Assembly (NCBI GenBank): GCA_905215045.1 | Contig: CAJMOO010000046.1 | Coordinates: forward strand, 1 to 15,061 | Direction of reading: 5' to 3' | From: an uncultured bacterium | GTDB lineage: Bacteria; Bacillota_A; Clostridia; Lachnospirales; Lachnospiraceae | DNA length: 15,061 nucleotides | Shown: positions 7,148-13,527 of the stretch, piece by piece | How the letters are laid out: each line of letters begins with the position of its first letter | Numbering within the stretch: the first letter of the stretch is position 1 | Notes under the pieces: model-generated | What the model saw: the letters and a program-made list of their open reading frames with translations, nothing else | Told to the model about the DNA's origin: nothing | Databases searched by the model: none | Program-made: the position numbers and the translations under genes

Positions 7148-8164
7148 TTAATAAGAGGCATTTCCTCTTTGACCACAAAGTGCTTCGAATTCTTTTAATT
7201 TGTTTTTTGCCTGCTGGGAGACATTTTTTGGAACCTGAATCTGAACAACTGCGTATTGATCTCCCTTCTGAGATGGATTCTTCATAAGCGGCATTCCTTT
7301 TCCACGCAGTCTGATCTTAGATCCTGACTGAGTTCCTTCTTTGATCTTACAGATAACATTTCCATATAATGTCTTGATCACTGCTTCACCTCCACAAACG
7401 GCTGTGCTAAATGGAACATTGATCGTTGTATACACATCATTTCCTTTTCGCTCAAATCCTTGTTTCTCACCGACTGTTACTTTCAGGAATAAATCACCTG
7501 CTTCACCGCCTCCGATTCCTGGATTTCCTTTTCCTCTTAAGCGGACACTTTTTCCTGTATCAATTCCGGCTGGTATATGAACCTGTAATGACTGCATCGC
7601 ACCATTTTGATCTTGCAGATGAATGACTTTATCGCAGCCCGTAACCGCTTCATCAAAACTAATAGAGATATCTGCGTGTGCGTCGGAACCTTTCTGTCTG
7701 AAGGATCCACTTCCGAATCCACCACCTCCAAATCCATCAGAAGAGCCAAAACCTCCTTGATGGAAACTGCTTCGATGGAATCCTTTGTTGTTTCTTCCGC
7801 CACCGAACATACTTCCAAAGATGTCACCAAAGATATCATCGCCATCTCCACCTTCAAAGTGAAATTCCTGATATCCTCCATGAGCACCACCATAGTTTTG
7901 GTAATTCTTATAGAACTCAGATTCTGCTCCGGTTCCGTCAAAGGCAGCATGACCATATTGATCATATAATTTTCTCTTCTCTGGATCACTTAATATATTA
8001 TAAGCATCGGTCGCTTCTTTGAATTTCTGTTCTGCTGTTTTATCTCCAGGATTCATATCTGGATGATATTTCTTTGCCAGTTTCCGATATGCTTTCTTGA
8101 TCGTTTTTTCATCTGCAGTTTTACTGATTCCAAGAACTTCATATAAATCACGTTTTGCTGCCAT
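7148..8164 (-). CDS. DnaJ/Hsp40 co-chaperone without zinc finger (CbpA/type II)
   Basis: A cytoplasmic co-chaperone that delivers unfolded proteins to DnaK and stimulates its ATPase. The J domain covers about residues 4-70 with the essential HPD at 34-36. A Gly/Phe-rich stretch follows at about 80-160, with many GG, GF and FG pairs. The protein then goes directly into the C-terminal substrate-binding beta domains, starting near ADISISFDEAV. None of the four CxxCxGxG zinc-binding repeats of classical DnaJ is present, and the length of 338 is shorter than DnaJ. This is therefore the type II class, and another true dnaJ is expected elsewhere. AAGGTG 7 nt upstream of ATG 8164 supports the start. 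It is the second gene after hsp20; the GC-rich hairpin at 8210-8238 lies between them. CIRCE/HrcA control is inferred through the shared promoter. Confidence 0.93.
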   Translation of the reverse strand: MAAKRDLYEVLGISKTADEKTIKKAYRKLAKKYHPDMNPGDKTAEQKFKEATDAYNILSDPEKRKLYDQYGHAAFDGTGAESEFYKNYQNYGGAHGGYQEFHFEGGDGDDIFGDIFGSMFGGGRNNKGFHRSSFHQGGFGSSDGFGGGGFGSGSFRQKGSDAHADISISFDEAVTGCDKVIHLQDQNGAMQSLQVHIPAGIDTGKSVRLRGKGNPGIGGGEAGDLFLKVTVGEKQGFERKGNDVYTTINVPFSTAVCGGEAVIKTLYGNVICKIKEGTQSGSKIRLRGKGMPLMKNPSQKGDQYAVVQIQVPKNVSQQAKNKLKEFEALCGQRGNASY

Positions 8165-8209
8165 TTCGTTTCACCTTCTTTTCCTTTCATTCTCAAATAG
8201 ATAGAAAGA

Positions 8210-8238
8210 TTCCCCGGGAATCTGATCATCCCGGGGAA
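8210..8238 (-). terminator. GC-rich intercistronic hairpin between hsp20 and dnaJ
   Basis: TTCCCCGGGA (8210-8219) and TCCCGGGGAA (8229-8238) form a perfect 10-bp stem with a 9-nt loop, strikingly GC-rich for this AT-rich region. On the minus strand it is followed by TCTTTCTATCTATTT, a broken U-tract. It may therefore be a partial terminator or an mRNA-stabilising/processing element that lets dnaJ be made at a lower level than hsp20. Confidence 0.6.
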
Positions 8239-8245
8239 AGTTCTT

Positions 8246-8692
8246 TTATCCTTCGATCGTTACGAATTTCTTTTCTTCTACTTTCTTCTCCGGAGCTTTC
8301 TTCGGAATATCCAGCATCAGAATACCATTCTCGTACTTACCGTGGATATCTTTCTCTGTGATATCTTTGCCAACATAGAAGCTTCTGCTCATGTTACCTG
8401 CGTAACGTTCACGGCGGATGTATTTACCTTCTTTGTCTTTCTCGTCTTTATCAAGTCCTTTTGCTGCGCTGATCGTTAAGTAACCATCTTTCAATTCAGC
8501 TGTGATCTCGTCTTTCTTAAATCCCGGAAGGTCGATCGCTACTTCGTAGTTACCATCTTTTTCCTTTACATCAGTCTTCATCAAGTTCTTTGCGTGTTTA
8601 CCATACAGTTCTTTATCAATATCTGGGAAAGAAAAATCCATCCAGTCGTCGTTAAATAAGTTTCCTCCAAAAATACTAGGCATCATCATCAT
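8246..8692 (-). CDS. Hsp20/alpha-crystallin small heat-shock protein
   Basis: An ATP-independent holdase that binds unfolding proteins during stress and passes them to the DnaK system. The 148-residue length is typical. The alpha-crystallin domain spans about residues 39-132. It includes DLPGFKKDEI (54-63), the conserved ENGILML near 121-127 and the C-terminal IPKK (129-132), which matches the I-x-I/V-type anchor used in oligomer formation only loosely. The first ATG of a run of four is used because AAGGAGA lies about 8 nt upstream of it. The promoter at 8866-8894 overlaps a CIRCE element, and a leader of about 165 nt with several hairpins precedes the gene. dnaJ follows 81 nt downstream, so the two probably form one chaperone operon. 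Confidence 0.95.
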   Translation of the reverse strand: MMMMPSIFGGNLFNDDWMDFSFPDIDKELYGKHAKNLMKTDVKEKDGNYEVAIDLPGFKKDEITAELKDGYLTISAAKGLDKDEKDKEGKYIRRERYAGNMSRSFYVGKDITEKDIHGKYENGILMLDIPKKAPEKKVEEKKFVTIEG

Positions 8693-8859
8693 AAGTCATC
8701 TCTCCTTTTTCTTTATAATAATGTTTGGGCGTGTCAGGGTGATTCCTGAAACTTGCCTTTTATATGAAGCACATTCAGATTGGTTCTGAATATGACTTGT
8801 TGTATCTTACAGGGCCTTTGGTTCTTTGGCTTCTCTCTTAAGCCCTTCCCTCTTGCTCT
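8693..8859 (-). promoter_or_regulatory. Long, hairpin-rich 5' leader of hsp20
   Basis: The predicted transcript start near 8859 gives a leader of about 165 nt, long for a CIRCE-controlled gene. Visible stems are CACATTCAG/CTGAATATG (8770-8794, 9 bp with one G-U), TCAGG/CCTGA (8734-8749) and GGCTT/AAGCC (8828-8844). No sequence able to pair extensively with the AAGGAGAG ribosome site was found, so a thermosensor role is only possible. Confidence 0.4.
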
Positions 8860-8865
8860 AGTTGT

Positions 8866-8894
8866 ACTATAACACCTATTATTAGCACTGTCAA
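8866..8894 (-). promoter_or_regulatory. SigmaA promoter of the hsp20-dnaJ operon
   Basis: On the minus strand a consensus TTGACA (8894-8889), exactly 17 nt, then TATAGT (8871-8866). The -35 lies inside the CIRCE inverted repeat, so bound HrcA would block polymerase directly. Confidence 0.85.
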
Positions 8895-8908
8895 GTGTTG
8901 AGTGCTAA
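8882..8908. promoter_or_regulatory. CIRCE operator (HrcA-binding site)
   Basis: TTAGCACTG (8882-8890), 9 nt, GAGTGCTAA (8900-8908). This is the CIRCE consensus TTAGCACTC-N9-GAGTGCTAA with one mismatch at the inner base of the left arm; that base belongs to the TTGACA -35 box on the other strand. CIRCE is the target of HrcA, the repressor of class I heat-shock genes. Confidence 0.93.
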
Positions 8909-8950
8909 TTTTTTTGAAAATTTTTTAAGCCATAATATTTTCGCATTTGA

Positions 8951-9160
8951 CAATCATTTTTCTATGTTATTGGATTTGACTGTACGATGGTTCTTGTATC
9001 AGCGGTTACTTGTCTTGCTGTTTTACATAACCTTGGAAGTGTTGGTATCGGTACGATCATTGCTGCTGTTTTGGCTGGTACTGTTGTTGGTATCATCACA
9101 AAGGCATTTGGAAAACAGCGTGATAAGATTCTTGGAAAGACAGATGAAGATTTAAGATGC
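8951..9160 (+). pseudogene. C-terminal remnant of a YczE/YitT-like membrane protein
   Basis: An open stretch starting right after a stop at 8948-8950 encodes residues beginning QSFFYVIGFDCTMVLVSAV. It continues to LGSVGIGTIIAAVLAGTVVG and ITKAFGKQRDKILGK. This looks like the final two membrane segments plus the GxGTxIAAxLxGxxVG signature ending YczE/YitT-type integral membrane proteins. There is no ribosome binding site before the internal ATG (8987), and the frame runs on through the following terminator hairpin, so it has no natural end. The N-terminal three quarters are absent; upstream sequence is immediately the CIRCE promoter. I read it as a decayed gene fragment on the plus strand. Family assignment is from memory of the motif and is moderate. 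Confidence 0.5.
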
Positions 9161-9208
9161 AAAGAAAGGCACACAAACATTGATTATTATGTTTGTATGC
9201 CTTTCTTT
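9161..9208. terminator. Strong hairpin terminator downstream of the ATPase/HNH operon
   Basis: AAAGAAAGGCACACAAACA (9161-9179) and TGTTTGTATGCCTTTCTTT (9190-9208) form an 18-bp stem with one mismatch and a 10-nt loop. On the minus strand it begins 26 nt after the HNH gene stop and its 3' arm ends in TTTCTTT. On the plus strand it follows the membrane-protein remnant and is trailed by ATTATAT, so it may once have ended that gene. Confidence 0.8.
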
Positions 9209-9234
9209 ATTATATCCCCAAAATTAAATTGCTC

Positions 9235-9918
9235 TCAATTTTCGGAAATAAATTGTTCTATCTCAGAAAACATTTCATTATCCCAAATCAGCCATCTTTT
9301 AAATGCAGCAAACGCCGCACTATCTCTAAGCTCTTTTTTCAGAAGATATCCTATATCTTCTTTCTCTTCCTTGTCTTCTGTTTCTTGATATTCCCTGACA
9401 TACTCTTTAAAATTTGAAAGATTTTGTCGTAATGTTTTTCTTATGATCTGTGCTTCTATCTTCTTTTGAGGTGTTGTTCCATAGTATGCAGCTTCTAATA
9501 AAGCAATTGTATTCTTTACATCTTCTCGTTCTTCCCCAACGGATGTAAATTCTAATTTTTCATCCGTTCCAAAATAACCCCTTTTACGAAATGCTATCAT
9601 TTTTTCTACTGGTTCTTTTGTACAATCTAGAATTGGTTCATACTTATCTGATTTGATATTATTACAGTGTGCACAGCTCCAAAATAAGTTTTTCCAATCA
9701 TATTTTAAAGTTTTATCTCCACGGTGTGGAACCAGATGTTCAATCTGATAAGAAGTTACTGCTTTATTTTCGCAAATATAACATTTTCCATGAAATATTT
9801 CTTTTAATGCCTGATTTACACTTTCAATATTATAGGAACTTTCATTTTCACTGGCTTTTTGCAAATCTGCAATCGCCTGTTTTGTTTTCTCTGTTTCCTT
9901 TCTTTCAATTTTAATCAT
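9235..9918 (-). CDS. HNH endonuclease, PtuB-like partner of a Septu-type defence pair
   Basis: A predicted metal-dependent nuclease of 227 residues. The HNH core shows a zinc knuckle, C46-x2-C49 and C82-x2-C85. The E60-H61 pair with H65 (EHLVPHRGD) and the NLFWSCAHCNNIKSDKY stretch (77-93) provide the general-base histidine and the structural Asn. A helical, charged C-terminal region (about 140-227) follows. The frame is open up to 9963, but ATG 9918 is preferred: GGAGAAG lies just upstream, the product begins MIKIERK as in relatives, and it overlaps the ATPase stop by only 8 nt, a typical coupled arrangement. An ABC-type ATPase gene directly upstream is the layout of Septu (PtuA-PtuB), where HNH cleavage of DNA or RNA restricts phage. 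The region is AT-richer than its flanks. The HNH fold is confident; the defence role is inferred. Confidence 0.85.
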   Translation of the reverse strand: MIKIERKETEKTKQAIADLQKASENESSYNIESVNQALKEIFHGKCYICENKAVTSYQIEHLVPHRGDKTLKYDWKNLFWSCAHCNNIKSDKYEPILDCTKEPVEKMIAFRKRGYFGTDEKLEFTSVGEEREDVKNTIALLEAAYYGTTPQKKIEAQIIRKTLRQNLSNFKEYVREYQETEDKEEKEDIGYLLKKELRDSAAFAAFKRWLIWDNEMFSEIEQFISEN

Positions 9919-11155
9919 TGGCTTTTCTTCTCCGTTCAATATCCTCAAATCTTTCCTTGGCAACCCCTGAAAGTTCTGTAGATATATTCTTAAACTTTAT
10001 TCTTATTTCCGCTCGTTCGGCACGCTCATCTTCTGTCAAATCATTTCTAAGACAAAGTTCTTCATATCGATTCAGGCTGTTTTTTAATTCATCTGAATAA
10101 GCATCTGCCTCAAAATATCCCTCTGCAAGATCATCAGACGAAAATCCTGATAAATTATCTAACTCTACCTGTCGTTCAAGATCATATGCCTTTGCATTTG
10201 AGATTGAATTTAAAATATATGGAGAATGTGTTGTCACAATAAATTGAATTTTAGGAAAAAATTTTGTTAAAAATGGGAAGATTTTTTTCTGTAATTCAAT
10301 GTGCAAATGCGTTTCCAATTCATCAATCAGCACGATTCCCTGATAGTCATATTCACTGATTTTGTCTTCTAACAGCCAATTTTTATCCATTCTTAAAATT
10401 AAATCAGAAACAATGTAAATCACGGATGAATATCCGTCTGATAATTCATTAAAACTGAATGGTTCTCGTCCATTTTGTCGGATTTTAAAATCGTATTTTT
10501 TATAATCATATTCTATATGGATTGATTCTTCATCTAGTAAAATCTGCAGTGCTGAATCAAATCGATCAAACCATTTCTGAATTTGATTTGCTGTCGTTTG
10601 ATCACCTTCGTTTCTTGCATATGCTTGCTGAGTTTTTAGATGTACCATGTATTTCAATAAAATATCACCCGCAGATTCATCAATTCCATACGTATTTTCC
10701 AATGTAATATTTTCTACTCCATTAGGACGCATAAATTGTGCTTTTCTTTCAGACGGAAAATAAGCTGTTATAAACTTTCCATTATGATACATCATTTCAA
10801 GTCCTTCATACTGATTTAAGTTTATTTGAACTCCATCACTATATTTTTTTAAAAATCCTAAACATTGTTTAAGATCCTTATCTGCCGCATATTTTTCGCT
10901 ATCACTAGATGCAGATAATACTTTCTTTTTAGCTTCATTTATCCACGTAGGATATTGATCAAATACTTGTGATAGTTTTTCATCATTAATCGCTCTCAAA
11001 AATTTTTCTATCTCCAACAACAATGATGTTTTTCCTGAACCATTCTTCCCAGTCAAAAGTAAATGCTGGCGTTTATTTGAATCTAATTTTATTTTTATAT
11101 CAGACAGATGATATAACTTCTCTATGTCTATCTCACTGATAAAATATTCCTTCAC
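9911..11155 (-). CDS. ABC/SMC-like AAA ATPase, PtuA-like component of a Septu-type defence pair
   Basis: A cytoplasmic ATPase of 414 residues expected to sense nucleotide state or infection and gate the HNH partner. Walker A GKNGSGKT lies at 36-43, the ABC signature LSDGYSSV at 238-245, Walker B GIVLIDELE at 273-281 and the H-loop TTHS at 308-311. The 200-residue insertion between Walker A and the signature is helical and contains no zinc hook or long coiled coil, unlike Rad50/SbcC. There is no TOPRIM domain, which argues against an OLD nuclease. The start is GTG at 11155, with GGAGG 7 nt upstream. The charged tail (about 365-414) could form the contact with the HNH protein. No reverse transcriptase or structured ncRNA is next to it, so it is not a retron. 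An extended -10 promoter lies at 11198-11206. Confidence 0.85.
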   Translation of the reverse strand: MKEYFISEIDIEKLYHLSDIKIKLDSNKRQHLLLTGKNGSGKTSLLLEIEKFLRAINDEKLSQVFDQYPTWINEAKKKVLSASSDSEKYAADKDLKQCLGFLKKYSDGVQINLNQYEGLEMMYHNGKFITAYFPSERKAQFMRPNGVENITLENTYGIDESAGDILLKYMVHLKTQQAYARNEGDQTTANQIQKWFDRFDSALQILLDEESIHIEYDYKKYDFKIRQNGREPFSFNELSDGYSSVIYIVSDLILRMDKNWLLEDKISEYDYQGIVLIDELETHLHIELQKKIFPFLTKFFPKIQFIVTTHSPYILNSISNAKAYDLERQVELDNLSGFSSDDLAEGYFEADAYSDELKNSLNRYEELCLRNDLTEDERAERAEIRIKFKNISTELSGVAKERFEDIERRRKAND

Positions 11156-11197
11156 TTTAAATCCTCCGATTTTTAAGATTTTTAAATATTATCTATT

Positions 11198-11206
11198 ATT
11201 ATATCA
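11198..11206 (-). promoter_or_regulatory. Extended -10 promoter for the ATPase/HNH operon
   Basis: On the minus strand TGATATAAT reads TGn followed by a consensus TATAAT (11203-11198). No good -35 is 17 nt upstream, as expected for extended -10 promoters. The transcript would start near 11191, about 35 nt before the GTG start. Confidence 0.6.
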
Positions 11207-11252
11207 CTCTCTTATCACATTACACCAGCATTTCATCCTATATTTCTGCTCT

Positions 11253-12128
11253 TTACATCTGACAGTACTCTATAAATTTCTCCATCTCTTTTGTCATATA
11301 TTTATTTGCATGATAAAACACTTGTCGATACATTGTAATATCAATATCTTTCACATCTAATTTTGCGATCTTCCCTTCTTCAATATCCTTTTCTACAACA
11401 AATAATGGAAGATAAGAAAGCCCTTTTCCTGTCTTTAGCATCTTCTTGATAAACGCGGTATCACTGCATTCAAGTACTGGCGATAATGTCTGTTTATGCA
11501 GAGCTAATTCCTGTTCTAATGCCTGTCTGTAGTTTGCATTTCGTTCTGTTAGATAAAACGGTGCATTTAAGATTTCCTCAACCGCTATATTCTTTTTCCC
11601 TGCTAACTTATAATTTGGTGCAGACACAAAGATCACAGGCTCCGCTTTTTCCATGACTTTCACCCAGTTTTTATTCCATCTTGGTGTGTCCAGAATATAA
11701 ATGACATCGAGTTCATTGTGTTCCATCTTCTGGATCAGGCGTTCTGGAGAACCGATCGTGATCTGAATTCTAACCTGTGGATGTTCTTTCCGAAACCGCT
11801 GTACGATTTCTTGCAATTTGACAGTGCAGAGTGATTCAATCGTTCCGATATGTAATGGATTTTTTAACTCTGCAGTATCATTCATTGCATCTTTTGCCTT
11901 GTGCATTTCATCAATGATCTTATTTGCATGTATTAAAAATTCTTTTCCTTTCGGTGTGAGTATCACTTTTTTTCCTGTACGGTCAAATAACCGCACTCCT
12001 AATTCTGTCTCTAACTGACGGATCTGTACTGTTACAGCAGATTGCGAATAACCTAGTAATTCTGCGGTTTTCGAGAAGTTCTTCACTTGTGCTATCTGCA
12101 TAAATGTCTGTATCTGACGGAATTCCAT
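11253..12128 (-). CDS. LysR-type transcriptional regulator, likely of the serine catabolism operon
   Basis: A 291-residue LysR-type regulator. The winged helix-turn-helix occupies residues 1-60, with the family pattern FRQIQTFMQIAQVKNFSKTA followed by LGYSQSAVTVQIRQLE and the wing LFDRTGKKVILTPKG. A linker helix and a periplasmic-binding-like effector domain (about 90-291) follow. AGGAGA lies 5 nt before the ATG. It is divergent from the sstT-sdaAB-sdaAA operon with 172 bp between start codons, the classic layout in which a LysR protein activates the opposite gene and represses itself. Two TGAA-N5-TTCA boxes fitting the T-N11-A LysR consensus lie in that gap. Serine or a product of its breakdown is the logical co-inducer, but this is inference. 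No terminator was seen between it and the downstream ATPase gene (11156-11252). Confidence 0.93.
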   Translation of the reverse strand: MEFRQIQTFMQIAQVKNFSKTAELLGYSQSAVTVQIRQLETELGVRLFDRTGKKVILTPKGKEFLIHANKIIDEMHKAKDAMNDTAELKNPLHIGTIESLCTVKLQEIVQRFRKEHPQVRIQITIGSPERLIQKMEHNELDVIYILDTPRWNKNWVKVMEKAEPVIFVSAPNYKLAGKKNIAVEEILNAPFYLTERNANYRQALEQELALHKQTLSPVLECSDTAFIKKMLKTGKGLSYLPLFVVEKDIEEGKIAKLDVKDIDITMYRQVFYHANKYMTKEMEKFIEYCQM

Positions 12129-12149
12129 TTTTTCTCCTTTGTACTATTA

Positions 12150-12162
12150 TGAATAATTTTCA
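12150..12162. promoter_or_regulatory. LysR-type box 1 (TGAA-N5-TTCA)
   Basis: TGAATAATTTTCA is a dyad with T-N11-A geometry, lying 22 bp upstream of the lysR start codon. A protein bound here would lie in the likely lysR promoter region, consistent with autoregulation. Confidence 0.5.
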
Positions 12163-12180
12163 ATGTTATCATTAAATCTA

Positions 12181-12193
12181 TGAATTTGATTCA
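12181..12193. promoter_or_regulatory. LysR-type box 2 (TGAA-N5-TTCA)
   Basis: TGAATTTGATTCA has the same half-sites as box 1, centred 31 bp away (about three helical turns), and is extended to ATGAA/TTCAT. It overlaps the -35 of the sstT promoter (12186-12191), the usual place for the activation site of LysR regulators. Confidence 0.55.
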
Positions 12194-12214
12194 TCTATAC
12201 GTGGATGATACAAT
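12186..12214 (+). promoter_or_regulatory. SigmaA-type promoter of the sstT-sdaAB-sdaAA operon
   Basis: TTGATT (12186-12191), exactly 17 nt, then TACAAT (12209-12214). The predicted start is near 12221, giving a leader of about 80 nt before sstT. No strong leader hairpin was seen. Confidence 0.65.
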
Positions 12215-12300
12215 ACAAACATAAAGACGTCAAACATTTTTTGTGCACATTAAACAAACTACGATGATATGTGATTAAGCTTTTAGAGGAGTAATTAAAA

Positions 12301-13524
12301 ATGGAAAAGAAAAAATTTAAACTTGGTCTGGTACCAAAACTTATCATTGCCATCATTATTGGTATCCTGTTTGGACAGTTCCTTCCAACTGGATTCTGCC
12401 GCTTTGTTGTAACACTGTCTGGATTCTTCAGTACCTACTTAAAATTCATCATTCCACTGATGATCCTTGCTTATGTAACCATGGGAATCGCTGATCTGTC
12501 ACAAGGTGCTGGACAGCTGCTTTTAATTACCGTTGCTCTTGCTTACGGTTCAACTTTACTTGCTGGTACAGCTTCCTACCTTGTATCATCCAATCTGTTC
12601 CCACACTTTATGACTTCTGGGGCATTAGATCAGATCGCTACGACTGCTGATGCGTCACTGAAACCTTATTTTTCACTGACGATCACACCGCTGTTTGATA
12701 CATTATCTGCTGTTGTCCTTGCTTTCATTTTAGGATTATGCTTATCCACAATGAAAGGTAAAGAGATTGGAAACAGCCTTTACAACGGAATGAGCGATTT
12801 CTCAACGATCATCGATAAAGTCCTTCACAAAACGATCATTCCTTTATTGCCATTGTATATCTGTGGTACATTTACTGATATGACGAAATCAGGAAAAACA
12901 TTTGCGATCCTTGGGATCTTATGGAAAGTATTTCTTGTAGTGATCATCATGCACTTTGTATGTATCACGATCCAGTTTATAATTGCAGGTTCTGTCAGCA
13001 AAAAGAATCCTTTCTCTCTTATTAAAAATCAGGTTCCTGGTTATACTACAGCTTTAGGAACTCAGTCTTCTGCTGCTACAATTCCTGTCAATCTGGAATG
13101 TGCAAAGAATGACGGTGTCAGTGCTCAGATCCGTAACTTTGTAGTGCCTCTTTGTGCCAATATCCACATGGCAGGTTCTATGATCACGATCACAGCATGT
13201 GCAACTGCTGTATGTTTGATGAATCAGTTACCGATCAGCCTTGCAACTGTTATTCCATTTATTATGACACTTGGTGTTGCAATGGTCGCTTCTCCTGGAG
13301 CTCCAGGTGGATCTATCATGACTGCATTACCTTTCCTTTACATGGTATTTGGTACAACAGCAGGAGATACAAACGGACCAATCTGTGCTTTAATGGTTGC
13401 ACTTTATATCACACAGGATTCTTTCGGAACTGCATGTAACATTTCCGGAGATAATGCGATTGGAATCGTTGTAGATTCTATTTACAAGAAATTTATTTTA
13501 AAAGAAGATACAGTGGAGGCTTAA
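12301..13524 (+). CDS. sstT: SstT-like serine/threonine:Na+ symporter (DAACS family)
   Basis: An inner-membrane symporter expected to import L-serine (and threonine). The 407-residue product has the glutamate-transporter fold: about eight helices plus hairpin loop motifs. Hairpin 1 has QSSAATIPVN (255-264), helix 7 has NIHMAGSMITIT (287-298), hairpin 2 has SPGAPGGS (331-338) and helix 8 has QDSFGTACNISGD (372-384). Two of these follow SstT rather than acidic amino acid carriers. Helix 7 has MAG where GltPh-type proteins have MDG. Helix 8 has glycine (376) at the position of the arginine that binds the substrate side-chain carboxylate. GAGGAG lies 9 nt before ATG. It is followed after 3 nt by sdaAB and sdaAA, which fits serine as substrate. 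Regulation by the divergent LysR is inferred. Confidence 0.88.
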   Translation: MEKKKFKLGLVPKLIIAIIIGILFGQFLPTGFCRFVVTLSGFFSTYLKFIIPLMILAYVTMGIADLSQGAGQLLLITVALAYGSTLLAGTASYLVSSNLFPHFMTSGALDQIATTADASLKPYFSLTITPLFDTLSAVVLAFILGLCLSTMKGKEIGNSLYNGMSDFSTIIDKVLHKTIIPLLPLYICGTFTDMTKSGKTFAILGILWKVFLVVIIMHFVCITIQFIIAGSVSKKNPFSLIKNQVPGYTTALGTQSSAATIPVNLECAKNDGVSAQIRNFVVPLCANIHMAGSMITITACATAVCLMNQLPISLATVIPFIMTLGVAMVASPGAPGGSIMTALPFLYMVFGTTAGDTNGPICALMVALYITQDSFGTACNISGDNAIGIVVDSIYKKFILKEDTVEA

Positions 13525-13527
13525 TTT

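Noticed and set aside
7537..7989. 150-codon minus-strand open frame inside dnaJ
   Set aside because: Same strand but another frame of the Gly/Phe-rich part of dnaJ; low-complexity codons keep it open. No start signal or recognisable domain.
8987..9388. 133-codon plus-strand frame read as a complete gene
   Set aside because: Only the first part resembles a protein (membrane-protein tail); the rest passes through a terminator hairpin and antisense to the HNH gene. Kept only as a remnant.
9919..9963. Longer N-terminus for the HNH protein
   Set aside because: It would add 15 residues encoded entirely within the ATPase C-terminus with no clear ribosome site; ATG 9918 is preceded by GGAGAAG and gives the usual start.
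11156..11252. Retron ncRNA or reverse transcriptase linked to the ATPase/HNH pair
   Set aside because: Only 97 nt separate the ATPase gene from lysR, with no long inverted repeat, and no reverse transcriptase frame exists in the window.
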